In this document: piece after piece, positions 21,230 to 30,701 of the stretch
How the letters are laid out: every line of letters starts with the position of its first letter
How positions within the stretch are numbered: position 1 is the stretch's first letter
Assembly (NCBI RefSeq): GCF_000380485.1
Contig: NZ_AQYG01000035.1
Coordinates: 1 to 64,000, forward strand
DNA: 64,000 nt
Origin: Jongsikchunia kroppenstedtii DSM 45133
GTDB taxonomy: Bacteria; Actinomycetota; Actinomycetes; Mycobacteriales; Mycobacteriaceae
Direction: 5' to 3'
Notes under the pieces: generated by a model
What the model was told of the DNA's origin: nothing
The model's input: only the letters and a program-made list of their open reading frames with translations
The model's database searches: none
Position numbers and translations under genes: made by a program

Positions 21230-22675
21230 CTACTCGGCTTCCGCTTCGTTCAACAGTCGAAGCTTCTCGGCCGTCGTTCCGCGGAGGAACTTGAGCTTCT
21301 CGGCCTCGAGCTCGCGGAGATGCTCGATCTCGTTGCGGGCCGTGAGCTGCTGCTCGGTGACCGTCAGCTGCTGCCGACCCGGCGTGGTGAACGCGAAGAA
21401 CCAGCTGATCACGGTCGCCAGCCGGCTCCGGAACCCGACGATGTAGATCAGGTGCAGCACCAGCCAGCCGAGCCAGGCGAACACGCCGGCGAACTCGATC
21501 CGCTTCTTGGTGCCGGGGATCGGAATCGACGCCACTGCACTGAATTTCGACACCGTGGCCATCGAGCCCTTGTCGAAGTACTTGAAGGGCTTGCGCTGCT
21601 CGGGCTGCTGGCCGTTCAGTCCGGCCTTGATCGCGTCGGCCGCGTATCGGCCGCCCTGGATCGCGCCCTGCGCCATCCCGGGCACGTCGTCGACCGCCAT
21701 CATGTCGCCGACGACGAACACGTTCGGGTGGCCCGGCAGTGACAGGTCGGGATTGACCTTGACCCGGCCGGCGCGGTCGAGTTCGACGCCGCATTGCGCC
21801 GACAGCTGCTCCCCGAGGGGACTCGCGGAGACGCCGGCCGACCACACTTTGCAGACCGCGTCGATGCGGCGGGTACTGCCGTCCTTCTCCTTGACGACCA
21901 GGCCGTCGCCGTCGACGTCGACAACCATTGCGCCGAGCTGGATTTCGACTCCCATGCGTTCGAGGCGCTGGGCCGCCTTGCGGCCCAGCTTCTCGCCCAT
22001 CGGGGGCAGCACGGCCGGCGCGGCGTCCAGCAAGATCACCCGCGCCTGCGTGGGGTCGATGTTGCGGAAGGTGCCCTTGAGGGTCTTGTCGCTCATCTCG
22101 GCGATCTGTCCCGCCAGCTCGACCCCGGTCGGGCCGGCGCCGATCACCACGAACGTCAGGTAGCGGGCGCGTTCGGCCGGATCCGTCGACAGCTCCGCCT
22201 GCTCGAACGCGGTCAGGATCCGCCCGCGCAGCTCGAGAGCGTCGTCGACCGTCTTCATGCCGGGCGCGAACTCGGCGAACTGGTCGTTGCCGAAGTACGA
22301 CTGATCCGCACCGGCCGCGATGATGAGGCTGTCGTACGGCGTCTCGGTGATCTGCTTGAACAACCGCGACCGGATGACCTGGTTCTCCAGATCGATCTGC
22401 TCGACGTCGCCGAGCAGCACCTGGGCGTTGCGCTGGCGGCGCAGAACCTGCCGGGTGGGCGGGGCGATCTCGCCCTCGGACACGATGCCGGTGGCGACCT
22501 GGTACAGCATCGGCTGGAAGAGATGGTGGCTCGTGCGGGCGATCAGGGTGACGTCGACATCGGCGCGCTTGAGGCGCTGGGTGCCGAACAGTCCGCCGAA
22601 TCCGGATCCGATGACGACGACGCGGTGGCGATCGTCCTGTTTGGCTGCGGTGGTTGCGACTTCCGTCGAGCTCAT
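21230..22675 (-). CDS. ndh: Type II NADH dehydrogenase
   Basis: 481 aa. Two Rossmann motifs: FAD site VVVIGSGFGGLFGTQRLKRA and NAD site TFVVIGAGPTGVELAGQIAE. A membrane-facing C-terminal segment FAWLGWLVLHLIYIVGFRSR is followed by an amphipathic tail. This is the non-proton-pumping enzyme that transfers electrons from NADH to menaquinone on the cytoplasmic face. The ribosome site GCAGGAG is good. It corresponds to Rv1854c; the urease genes that separate it from the thioesterase in M. tuberculosis are absent. Confidence 0.96.
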   Translation of the reverse strand: MSSTEVATTAAKQDDRHRVVVIGSGFGGLFGTQRLKRADVDVTLIARTSHHLFQPMLYQVATGIVSEGEIAPPTRQVLRRQRNAQVLLGDVEQIDLENQVIRSRLFKQITETPYDSLIIAAGADQSYFGNDQFAEFAPGMKTVDDALELRGRILTAFEQAELSTDPAERARYLTFVVIGAGPTGVELAGQIAEMSDKTLKGTFRNIDPTQARVILLDAAPAVLPPMGEKLGRKAAQRLERMGVEIQLGAMVVDVDGDGLVVKEKDGSTRRIDAVCKVWSAGVSASPLGEQLSAQCGVELDRAGRVKVNPDLSLPGHPNVFVVGDMMAVDDVPGMAQGAIQGGRYAADAIKAGLNGQQPEQRKPFKYFDKGSMATVSKFSAVASIPIPGTKKRIEFAGVFAWLGWLVLHLIYIVGFRSRLATVISWFFAFTTPGRQQLTVTEQQLTARNEIEHLRELEAEKLKFLRGTTAEKLRLLNEAEAE

Positions 22676-22773
22676 CGCGTCTCCTGCTCCATGGTGGGGG
22701 CTGTGGGGCTGTTCGGGTTAACCGTAGTCAATCGTGTCCGATCAAATGCGGTGAAGGTACCCAAATGCCGCCG

Positions 22774-23334
22774 TCAGTCCTCGGAGTCGTCGGTCTCGTC
22801 CGCCTGCCGCTGCCGGTAGGCCGCGACGTTCGCGCGATTGCCGCAGTTGCGCTCGACGCAGAACTTTCGTGATCGGTTGCGCGACAGGTCAACTATGACC
22901 AACGTGCAGTCGTCGCCGGCGCAATGTCCGAGGCGGTCGAACTGGTCGGCGCGGATGAGATCGGCCATGGCCATCGCGGCCTCGGCGGCAAGACGATCGG
23001 CGAGCGGGTCGTTCACATCGGTCACGTGCACATGCCAGTCGAGGCCATCGTGTCGCGACAGATACGGCAGCGCATGGGTCTCGCGCAGCATCGCGTTCAC
23101 CGCCTCGGCCGCCTCGTCGCGGTCCATCTCCCAGAAGAGCGCGATTCGGTCGCGCAGATCCTGCACGGCACCCAGCTCCGCCCGGGTGCGATCGCGCCGT
23201 CCGGTGAACTCGTGGGTGTCGAGGAAGTCGCCCAATTCGGCGACGGTGGAGATCGTGTCCTCATCGGTGCGCGCCGAGTTCACCAGCGCCGCGGCCGCCG
23301 CCAGGGCGGTGGTTGTGTCATAGGCAAAAAGCAA
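22774..23334 (-). CDS. CGNR zinc-finger regulator (ABATE domain)
   Basis: 186 aa from a TTG start at 23334, chosen because AGGA lies just upstream and homology begins at LLFAYDTTTALAAAAALVNS. The N-terminal about 130 residues are an ABATE-type domain. The C-terminus holds the CGNR zinc finger: CAGDDC, then DLSRNRSRKFC and CGNRANVAAYRQR. These proteins are presumed stress-linked transcription factors. It is divergent from an EamA transporter, with an inverted repeat in the 61-bp gap, so it probably controls that gene and itself. Confidence 0.82.
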   Translation of the reverse strand: MLFAYDTTTALAAAAALVNSARTDEDTISTVAELGDFLDTHEFTGRRDRTRAELGAVQDLRDRIALFWEMDRDEAAEAVNAMLRETHALPYLSRHDGLDWHVHVTDVNDPLADRLAAEAAMAMADLIRADQFDRLGHCAGDDCTLVIVDLSRNRSRKFCVERNCGNRANVAAYRQRQADETDDSED

Positions 23335-23364
23335 TTTGACTCCTGACGCCGGATGCCCTTTACT

Positions 23365-23395
23365 GTCACGAGTATAAGTGCTTTTGGGTCGTGAC
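23365..23395. promoter_or_regulatory. Inverted repeat between the CGNR regulator and EamA gene
   Basis: GTCACGA (23365-23371) and TCGTGAC (23389-23395) are perfect complements 17 nt apart in the only AT-rich stretch between the two divergent starts. TATACT, read on the minus strand at 23371-23376, is a plausible -10. Candidate operator for the CGNR protein. Confidence 0.4.
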
Positions 23396-24574
23396 ATGTC
23401 TGGTCGGAGCGCCAGGCGAGTCGCGGCCCCTTTTCTCTGGGGTGGGTTCGTGCGGTTCGGTATGGGTGTGGCGGTGCTGTCGGCGGCAACGTTCGGTACG
23501 TCGGGGCCGCTGGCCCGGCTGTTGATCGATGCCGGCTGGTCGTCGGTGGGGGTGGCGCTGGTGCGGCTCGCGCTCGCCGCGCTCACCCTCGTGATCCCGA
23601 TGGCGATCGTCGGGCGGCGTCGGCTCGCCACGCTGCGGCACGCGCCGCTGACCGTGATCGCCTACGGCGTCTTCGGCGTGATGATGGCGCAGCTGTGCTT
23701 CTTCAACGCCGTTCGCTATCTCGACGTCGCGGTGGCGCTGCTCATCGAATACGCGGCACCGCTGCTGGTGATCGGGTACGAGTGGCTGGTCCGCGGGCGC
23801 CGGCCCGGGTCGCTGACACTCGTCGGCGCCGCCGTGGCGGTCGCCGGGCTGCTGATCGTCATCGGCGGCAACGGGGTCGGCGCCATCGATCCGGTCGGCA
23901 TCGCCTGGGCCTGCGCCGCCGCGGTCGGCCTCGCCGGGTATTTCCTTCTCGCCGACGACAATCCGGACTCGGAGCGGCCTGCGGTCGATCCGTTGGCGCT
24001 GGCGACCGGGGGTCTGCTCGTGGGTTCGGTGATCGTCGGCGTCATCGCGACGACCGGCCTGCTGCCGATCGAGGCGAACACCCGCGACGTCACCGTGCAC
24101 GCGGTGGCGCTGCCCTGGTGGAGCGCGGTGATCGCGATCGCCCTGTTGTCGACCGTGGTCTCGTACGTCACCGGTATCGCCGCGGTGCGGACGCTCGGCG
24201 TCACCGTCGCCTCGTTCGTCGCGCTGCTGGAGGTCGTCTCCTCGGGTCTTGTGTCCTGGGGGCTGCTGGGACAGCTGCTGTCGGCCTATCAGATCATCGG
24301 CGGCGCAGTGCTTCTGGGCGGCGTGATCGTGGTGCGGTGGGCCGCCGACCGGTCGCTTCCGGATTCGGTGGCCGTCGCGGAGCCGCACGGCCCGGTGGAG
24401 CCGGAGCTGCTGGTGCTGCCGCCGCAGACGGACGCCGACCAGTCGGGTGTCGAGCAATCCGATGTCGAGCAGTTCGACCTCGCTTTGCCCGAGGTCATCG
24501 AACTGGCCGACACGGGGGAACCGGTCGTCGACGGCCCGGAGGAGACCGTCGGCCAGCAGCTGCTGCCGGCCTAG
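23396..24574 (+). CDS. EamA/RhaT-family metabolite exporter
   Basis: About 392 aa. Ten membrane helices in two EamA repeats, for example GVAVLSAATFGTSGPLARLL, YGVFGVMMAQLCFFNAVRYL and LGVTVASFVALLEVVSSGLV. The C-terminal about 60 residues are acidic and cytoplasmic (DQSGVEQSDVEQFDLALPEV), unusual for the family. The start is uncertain: ATG 23396 is used, but GTG 23450 (VRFGMGVAVL) fits better where membrane homology begins. It is divergent from a CGNR regulator. The stop overlaps the convergent GNAT gene on one CTAG. Confidence 0.82.
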   Translation: MSGRSARRVAAPFLWGGFVRFGMGVAVLSAATFGTSGPLARLLIDAGWSSVGVALVRLALAALTLVIPMAIVGRRRLATLRHAPLTVIAYGVFGVMMAQLCFFNAVRYLDVAVALLIEYAAPLLVIGYEWLVRGRRPGSLTLVGAAVAVAGLLIVIGGNGVGAIDPVGIAWACAAAVGLAGYFLLADDNPDSERPAVDPLALATGGLLVGSVIVGVIATTGLLPIEANTRDVTVHAVALPWWSAVIAIALLSTVVSYVTGIAAVRTLGVTVASFVALLEVVSSGLVSWGLLGQLLSAYQIIGGAVLLGGVIVVRWAADRSLPDSVAVAEPHGPVEPELLVLPPQTDADQSGVEQSDVEQFDLALPEVIELADTGEPVVDGPEETVGQQLLPA

Positions 24575-25191
24575 CCGGCGAGGCGGGCGTCGGGCGAGTT
24601 CGAGGGGACGTTCCGCGAAGCGAAGGCCTGTGGGAAATTCATTGTGGCCCAGTCGGATGCGAGCAGATCGTATTCGACGTCGCCGCGTTCGGAACCGGGG
24701 ATCGTCTCATCAGGGCACTGGTGCACCGAGATCAGCCGCATGCCGCATTTCTCCATCACCCGACGCGAGCCGGTGTGCACGGCCATCGTGCCGGCGAAGA
24801 TCCGCGACACCCGGAAGTTGCTGAACGCGTGGTCGATGAGGTGTTGCGCACCCTCGGTGGCGTACCCGCGACCCCACGCGCCGCGATGCAGGCGGTACGA
24901 CAGTTCCAGTTCCCTCGATGACGAGTGGCGCGGCGCCCGCAGGCTGAACCAACCGGTGAAGTAGCCGGTCTCGCGCTCGCTGGCCAACCACAGCCCGCCG
25001 CCCGTCTCCGTGGCCGATTCGGTGAGGGCCCGCGGGATGACCCAGTCGGCGATGTCGGCGAACGGGGTGGCGATGCCGCCCGTGATGTAGTGCATGACGG
25101 CCGGATCGGCGTCGAGGCGGGCGAGGAGCGGGGCATCGGTGGGCGTGACCGGACGAAGCAGCAGTCGCCGAGTTTCGATGACCACGTTCAC
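24571..25191 (-). CDS. GNAT N-acetyltransferase, RimJ/RimL type
   Basis: 206 aa. ETRRLLLRPVTPTDAPLLAR is the usual first strand and helix; the acetyl-CoA binding loop is RGAWGRGYATEGAQHLIDHA and the last motif is GTMAVHTGSRRVMEKCGMRL. It resembles ribosomal-protein acetyltransferases, but members of this group modify many small molecules, so the substrate is open. GTG start. Its TAG shares four bases (CTAG) with the stop of the transporter gene. Confidence 0.85.
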   Translation of the reverse strand: MNVVIETRRLLLRPVTPTDAPLLARLDADPAVMHYITGGIATPFADIADWVIPRALTESATETGGGLWLASERETGYFTGWFSLRAPRHSSSRELELSYRLHRGAWGRGYATEGAQHLIDHAFSNFRVSRIFAGTMAVHTGSRRVMEKCGMRLISVHQCPDETIPGSERGDVEYDLLASDWATMNFPQAFASRNVPSNSPDARLAG

Positions 25192-25323
25192 CCCTGCCCA
25201 GATGTCGTCCGAGTTGACGACCTCTCATGGTACGTGGCGGTCGCCCCGATGTGGTGCATTGAATCGCCGCGTCGTCGTCGCGGAGCAGGTGGATGCCGCG
25301 CCGGCGGCGGCGATCGCCAAAAC

Positions 25324-25791
25324 CTATGCGGCAGTGAGCAAGAAAAGACGGAGTTCACGACCCACGTTGTCCTGGTACTGCTGATACGCCGGCCATTGGT
25401 CAATGGCCTCCGCCCACAGCTGGTCGCGTTCGGCGCCCGTAGCCAGGTGTGATCGCATCTTCGTGGTGACCCCTTTGATGGTCACCTCACAGTCGGGATT
25501 GGCGATGAGGTTCTTGGTCCACATCGGATGCTTGTCACCGCCCCAGTTGGAACCGACGAGAATGACGTCGTCGCCGCGCGGTACATAGAGCAGGGTGATG
25601 GTCCGGGGTTCACCGGTCTTCCAGCCGCGCACATGCAGCCGCGCCATGGGAACTCCGCCGATGTCGGCCAGCGCCCAGCGTCCGCCGGTGCGCTTGTCGA
25701 GGAATCTGTCGAAGGGAACGACGATCGGCCGCAGCTTCTTCAGATGCCGCGAATGACCGACCCGGTCCGCCAGTCGGCGTATGTAGGACAT
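25324..25791 (-). CDS. Deazaflavin-dependent nitroreductase-family protein (DUF385/Ddn-like)
   Basis: 155 aa from ATG 25791. The split-barrel fold is shown by MARLHVRGWKTGEPRTITLL, DVILVGSNWGGDKHPMWTKN and NLIANPDCEVTIKGVTTKMR, the typical order of F420-binding Ddn-family proteins. These reduce quinones or nitro compounds with reduced F420 at the membrane. There is a basic N-terminus. It is divergent from gadB with a 56-bp gap. Confidence 0.83.
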   Translation of the reverse strand: MSYIRRLADRVGHSRHLKKLRPIVVPFDRFLDKRTGGRWALADIGGVPMARLHVRGWKTGEPRTITLLYVPRGDDVILVGSNWGGDKHPMWTKNLIANPDCEVTIKGVTTKMRSHLATGAERDQLWAEAIDQWPAYQQYQDNVGRELRLFLLTAA

Positions 25792-25847
25792 TCGTCCATT
25801 TTTCCGTGGTCCTGCGGCAAGACGGCGACCGGGGTAGGACTGTGGGC

Positions 25848-27275
25848 ATGACTGCCGAGCGACCAGCGCGAACATCCATCACCGATCTCTCCGGGGCCGC
25901 CGATGACACCTCGACCCTGGCACCCGCCTACACCGGTCGGATGGACATCGATCCGATCCCGGCTCTGCGGCTGCCCGATTCGGAGATGGAGCCGGATGCC
26001 GCCTACCGGTTCATCCACGACGAGCTGATGTTCGACGGGAGTTCGCGGCTGAATCTCGCGACCTTCGTCACCACGTGGATGGAGCCGCAGGCCGAGCAGC
26101 TCATGGCCGAGACGTTCGACAAGAACATGATCGACAAGGACGAGTACCCGGCGACGTCGGCGATCGAGTCCCGGTGCGTCAGTATGGTCGCCGATCTGTT
26201 CCACGCGCCCGACCTGAGTCCGACCGATCCGGCCAGCGCGACCGGCGTCTCGACCATCGGCTCGAGTGAGGCGGTGATGCTCGCCGGGCTGGCCCTGAAA
26301 TGGCGCTGGCGCGAGCGCAAGGGGCTCGCCGTCGGTGAAGGCAAGCCGAACCTCGTGCTGGGCTCCAACGTTCAGGTCGTGTGGGAGAAGTTCTGTCGGT
26401 ACTTCGAGGTCGAGCCGCGCTATCTCAACGTGGAGCCGGGGCGCTATGTGATCACGCCGCAGCAGGTGATCGACGCGGCCGACGAGAACACCATCGGGGC
26501 GGTGGCGATCCTCGGGACCACCTTCACCGGCGAGCTCGAGCCGGTGCGGGAGATCGCGGAGGCGCTGGACACGCTGGCGGCCGGCGGCGGGCCGGATGTG
26601 CCGCTGCATGTCGACGCCGCCAGCGGCGGATTCGTGGTTCCGTTCACCAAGCCGGACCTGCTCTGGGATTTCCGGCTGCCGCGTGTGCATTCGATCAACG
26701 TGAGCGGTCACAAGTACGGATTGACCTATCCCGGAATCGGATTCGTCGTCTGGCGCACGAAAGAGTATCTGCCGGAAGATCTGGTGTTTCGCGTCAACTA
26801 TCTCGGCGGCGACATGCCGACGTTCACGCTGAACTTCTCCCGGCCCGGCAATCAGGTGGTGGGCCAGTATTACAACTTCCTGCGCCTGGGCCGCGCCGGG
26901 TACACGAAGGTGATGTCCACGCTGACCGACACCGCGCGGTGGCTGTCCAGTGAGATCGCGAAATTCCCTGAGTTCGAGGTCATCTCGGATGGATCCGCGA
27001 TCCCGGTGATCGCATTCCAGTTGTCCGGGAACCCGGAGTACTCGGTGTTCGACATCAGCCGGGGCCTACGGTTCCACGGCTGGCAGGTGCCGGGCTACAC
27101 GATGCCCGCGGACGCCACCGACGTCGCGGTGCTGCGCATCGTCGTGCGCGAGGGATTCTCGTCGGCGATGGCGCGGACCCTGATCGACGACCTGCACACG
27201 GTGCTGAGCGTCATCGACGAGCCGGGCGGAATCGAACGACGTCGCGCGAATCCGCCGAAACCGTTCGCCCACTAG
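25848..27275 (+). CDS. gadB: Glutamate decarboxylase
   Basis: 475 aa. PLP enzyme making 4-aminobutyrate from glutamate and consuming a proton, hence acid resistance. The PLP lysine is K289 in SINVSGHKYGLTYPG. Other marks are IGSSEAVMLAGLALKWRWRE, the cofactor aspartate in PLHVDAASGGFVVPF and LNFSRPGNQVVGQYYNFLRL. ATG 25848 gives the usual length. No glutamate/GABA antiporter gene lies next to it. Confidence 0.95.
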   Translation: MTAERPARTSITDLSGAADDTSTLAPAYTGRMDIDPIPALRLPDSEMEPDAAYRFIHDELMFDGSSRLNLATFVTTWMEPQAEQLMAETFDKNMIDKDEYPATSAIESRCVSMVADLFHAPDLSPTDPASATGVSTIGSSEAVMLAGLALKWRWRERKGLAVGEGKPNLVLGSNVQVVWEKFCRYFEVEPRYLNVEPGRYVITPQQVIDAADENTIGAVAILGTTFTGELEPVREIAEALDTLAAGGGPDVPLHVDAASGGFVVPFTKPDLLWDFRLPRVHSINVSGHKYGLTYPGIGFVVWRTKEYLPEDLVFRVNYLGGDMPTFTLNFSRPGNQVVGQYYNFLRLGRAGYTKVMSTLTDTARWLSSEIAKFPEFEVISDGSAIPVIAFQLSGNPEYSVFDISRGLRFHGWQVPGYTMPADATDVAVLRIVVREGFSSAMARTLIDDLHTVLSVIDEPGGIERRRANPPKPFAH

Positions 27276-27290
27276 GCGATCGGTACTCGA

Positions 27291-28592
27291 TCAGCTGCCG
27301 ATGAGGCCGCCGCCGCGGGTGCCGGTGAACTCGTAGGCGGTTTCGGCGTGCTCGGCGTCGTCCAGGCCGCCGGACTCGTGGTGGCTGTGGGCGCGCAGCT
27401 GCATGGCCGTCTTGAGCACCAGGCCGATGATCGTCGTGACGATGAACGAATAGAGGAGAACGGCGAGCACCGCGACGGCCTGCCGGCCGAGCTGCTCGAA
27501 TCCGCCGCCGTAGAAGAGACCGTCCACCGCGCGGCCGGTCGACATGCCGGTCGCGGACTTCGTGGCGACCATTCCGATCATCAGGGTGCCGACCACACCG
27601 CCGACGAGGTGCACGCCCACGACATCGAGGGAATCGTCGTAGCCGAACTTAAACTTCACCTCGACCGCCCACGAGCTGACCGCGCCGGCCACCAGCCCGA
27701 TCAGCAGAGCGCCGAAGGGCGAGACCGCGGCGCAGGACGGGGTGATCGCCACCAGACCCGCGACGACGCCGGAGGCGGCGCCGAACGAGGTGGGCTTGCC
27801 GTGCCGAATACGTTCCACGACGAGCCAGCTCGCCATCGAAACCGCGCCCGCACCAAGGGTATTGGCGAGAACCAGGGCGGCGGTGCCGTCGGCCTTCAAC
27901 GCGGAGCCGGCGTTGAAGCCGAACCAGCCGAACCAGAGCAGGCCGGCGCCGAGCATGACCGACGGCAGGTTGTGCGGACGCATTGCTTCGCGTGGCCAGC
28001 CGTAGCGTTTGCCGAGCACCAGCGCCATCGCCAGACCGGCCGCGCCGGAGTTGATCTCGACCGCGGTGCCGCCCGCGAAGTCGATGGCCTTGAGATGGTG
28101 CAGGATCCACCCGCCGGGTGCGAAGACCCAGTGCGCCACCGGGAAGTACACCAGCGTGGCCCATAGTCCCGCGAAGATGACCCACGGGATGAACCGCATG
28201 CGGTCGGCGACCGCGCCGGCGATCAGTGCCACGGTGACCATCGCGAAACCGGCCTGGAAGGTGACGAACACCAACGCGGGAATCCCGCCGATCACCGGGG
28301 TCTCGCCGGCGGCGTTGACGCCGAACATGTGCCGCAGTCCGAAGAACTGCGTCGGATCGCCGAGCAGTCCGCCGCCGACATCGTCGCCGAAGGCCGCGGA
28401 GTAACCGAAGACCAGCCACAGCACCCAGACCACGGCGGTCGCGGACATGCACATCATCATCATGTTGAGCACGCCCTTGGCCCGCACCATGCCGCCGTAG
28501 AAGAAGGCCAGCGCCGGCGTCATGAGCAGGACCATCGCGGAGCTCACGAGAACCCAGGCCGTGGCAGCAGTGTCTGGATGTCCGAATTGCAC
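27291..28592 (-). CDS. amt: Ammonium transporter, Amt family
   Basis: 433 aa with eleven predicted membrane helices. It starts outside with WVLVSSAMVLLMTPALAFFY and GGMVRAKGVLN; the signature is VEINSGAAGLAMALVLGKRY and the pore histidines lie in VYFPVAHWVF and DVVGVHLVGGVVG. The short histidine-containing cytoplasmic tail (HSHHESGGLDDAEHAETAYE) is the site where a GlnK protein would bind, but glnK is not adjacent. The GTG start has GGAGG upstream. Confidence 0.95.
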   Translation of the reverse strand: MQFGHPDTAATAWVLVSSAMVLLMTPALAFFYGGMVRAKGVLNMMMMCMSATAVVWVLWLVFGYSAAFGDDVGGGLLGDPTQFFGLRHMFGVNAAGETPVIGGIPALVFVTFQAGFAMVTVALIAGAVADRMRFIPWVIFAGLWATLVYFPVAHWVFAPGGWILHHLKAIDFAGGTAVEINSGAAGLAMALVLGKRYGWPREAMRPHNLPSVMLGAGLLWFGWFGFNAGSALKADGTAALVLANTLGAGAVSMASWLVVERIRHGKPTSFGAASGVVAGLVAITPSCAAVSPFGALLIGLVAGAVSSWAVEVKFKFGYDDSLDVVGVHLVGGVVGTLMIGMVATKSATGMSTGRAVDGLFYGGGFEQLGRQAVAVLAVLLYSFIVTTIIGLVLKTAMQLRAHSHHESGGLDDAEHAETAYEFTGTRGGGLIGS

Positions 28593-28739
28593 GGGTCGAC
28601 CTCCGGGGTCAATGACGACGGATGGGGCACCCGTCGATGGGGTCCGTCTGACGACGGTCGGAGCGAGTGTAAGGGATGCCCACGTAAACTCTGATCGGCA
28701 ATCACCCCTTGTGTCCGATCTGAGGAGTTAGCGAAACCG

Positions 28740-30680
28740 ATGGCCGATAACGTCGAAGAGCTGCAGTTCCAGGCAGAAACCCGACAGCTGTTGGATCTGA
28801 TGATCCACTCGGTGTATTCGAATAAGGACAGCTTCCTGCGGGAGCTCGTGTCGAACGCGTCCGATGCGCTCGACAAGCTCCGGCTGGCCGCTTTCCAGGA
28901 CAAGGATCTCGACGCCGATACGAGCGACCTGCATATCGAGATCGACATCGACAAGGATGCGCGCACGCTGGTCGTGCGGGACAACGGCATCGGCATGTCT
29001 CGTGACGAGGTCGTCGACCTGATCGGCACGCTCGCCAAGTCGGGAACCGCCGAGCTGCGGCAGAAACTGCGGGATGCCAAGGACGCCGCCGCATCCGAGG
29101 AACTCATCGGACAGTTCGGCATCGGCTTCTACTCCACGTTCATGGTCGCCGACACCGTCACTCTCACGACGCGGAAGGCGGGGGAGACCACCGGAACCCG
29201 GTGGCAGTCGACCGCAGGCGCGACGTACACCATCGAGACGCTCGACGACGCGCCCGCGGGAACGTCGGTCACTCTGCACCTCAAGCCGGCCGACGACGAA
29301 GACGCGCTCTACGACTACACCGACGAGCGCAAGATCCGCGAGCTGATCAAGAAGTACTCCGACTTCATCGCCTGGCCGATCCGAATGGAGGTCGAGAAGC
29401 GCACCCCGGCCACCGACGACGAACCCGAGCAGGTGACCGTCGAGGCCGAGACCATCAACTCCGGAAAGGCGCTCTGGGCCCGCCCGCGCGATGAGGTCTC
29501 GGACGACGAATACAAGGAGTTCTACCGGCATATCGCGCATGCGTGGGACGATCCGCTGGAGATCATCCCGATGCGTGCCGAGGGCACGTTCGAGTATCAG
29601 GCGCTGCTGTTCATTCCATCGGCCGCGCCCTTCGACCTGTTCATGCGCGAACGCAAGGCCGGCATCTCGCTGTACGTCAAGCGGGTGTTCATCATGGACG
29701 ACTGCGAAGAGCTGATGCCGGAATACCTCAGGTTCGTCAAGGGCGTCGTGGATGCACAGGACCTGTCGCTCAACGTGTCTCGCGAGATCCTGCAGCAGGA
29801 TCGGCAGATCCGTGCGATCCGGCGGCGGCTGACCAAGAAGGTCATCTCCACCATCAAGGATCTGACGACCAGCGCGCCCGACAAATACGCGACGCTCTGG
29901 GGCGAGTTCGGCCGCGTGCTCAAGGAGGGCCTGATCTCCGATGGCGACAATCGCGATGCGCTGCTGGAGATCTCGTCGTTCGCGAGCACCCATGACGACG
30001 AGAAGCTGACGACACTGCGCGAGTACGTCGAGCGGATGAAAGACGGGCAGACCCAGATCTTCTACGCCACCGGCGAATCCCGGAAGGCGATCGAGAACTC
30101 CCCGCATCTGGAGGCGTTCCGCGACAAGGGCTTCGAAGTGCTGCTGCTCACCGATCCGGTCGACGAGGTCTGGGCGACGTCGGTTCCGGAGTTCGATGGG
30201 AAGCCGCTGCAGTCGATCGCCAAGGGCGAGGTCGATCTCGACGAACTCGGCAAGTCCGACGACGAGAAGAAGGCGGTCGAGGACCAGCGCGCCGAGCGCG
30301 AGAAGGACTTCGCGGATCTGCTGGCGTGGCTCAAAGGCGAGCTGGACGAACAGGTTTCCGACGTTCGCCTATCGACCCGGCTGACCGAGTCGCCGGCCTG
30401 CGTCGTCGGCGACAGCTTCAGCATCTCGCCGCAGCTGGAGAAGATGTATCGAGCGTCGGGGCAGGTGCTCCCGACCAGCAAGCGGATCCTGGAGCTGAAT
30501 CCGGAACATCCGCTGGTCACCGGCCTGCGTACGGCCCACGCCGCCAATGCCGATGATCCGGCGCTGGGGGAGACCGCCGAGCTGATCTACGGGATGGCGG
30601 TGCTTGCCGAGGGCGGCGAGCTGGCCGATCCACCGCATTTCGCGAAGCTGCTCGCCAACCGACTCACCCGGACGCTGTAG
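28740..30680 (+). CDS. htpG: Molecular chaperone HtpG (Hsp90)
   Basis: 646 aa. GHKL ATPase domain: [37 protein letters not shown] and [19 protein letters not shown]. The middle domain contains [20 protein letters not shown] and [11 protein letters not shown], and the C-terminal domain is complete. ATP-dependent chaperone for late-stage protein folding. The start is at the ATG with GAGGAG about 10 nt upstream. The methyltransferase gene follows after 21 bp, so the two may be co-transcribed. Confidence 0.97.
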
Positions 30681-30701
30681 CCGGACGGCTCCGGGGCAAC
30701 C

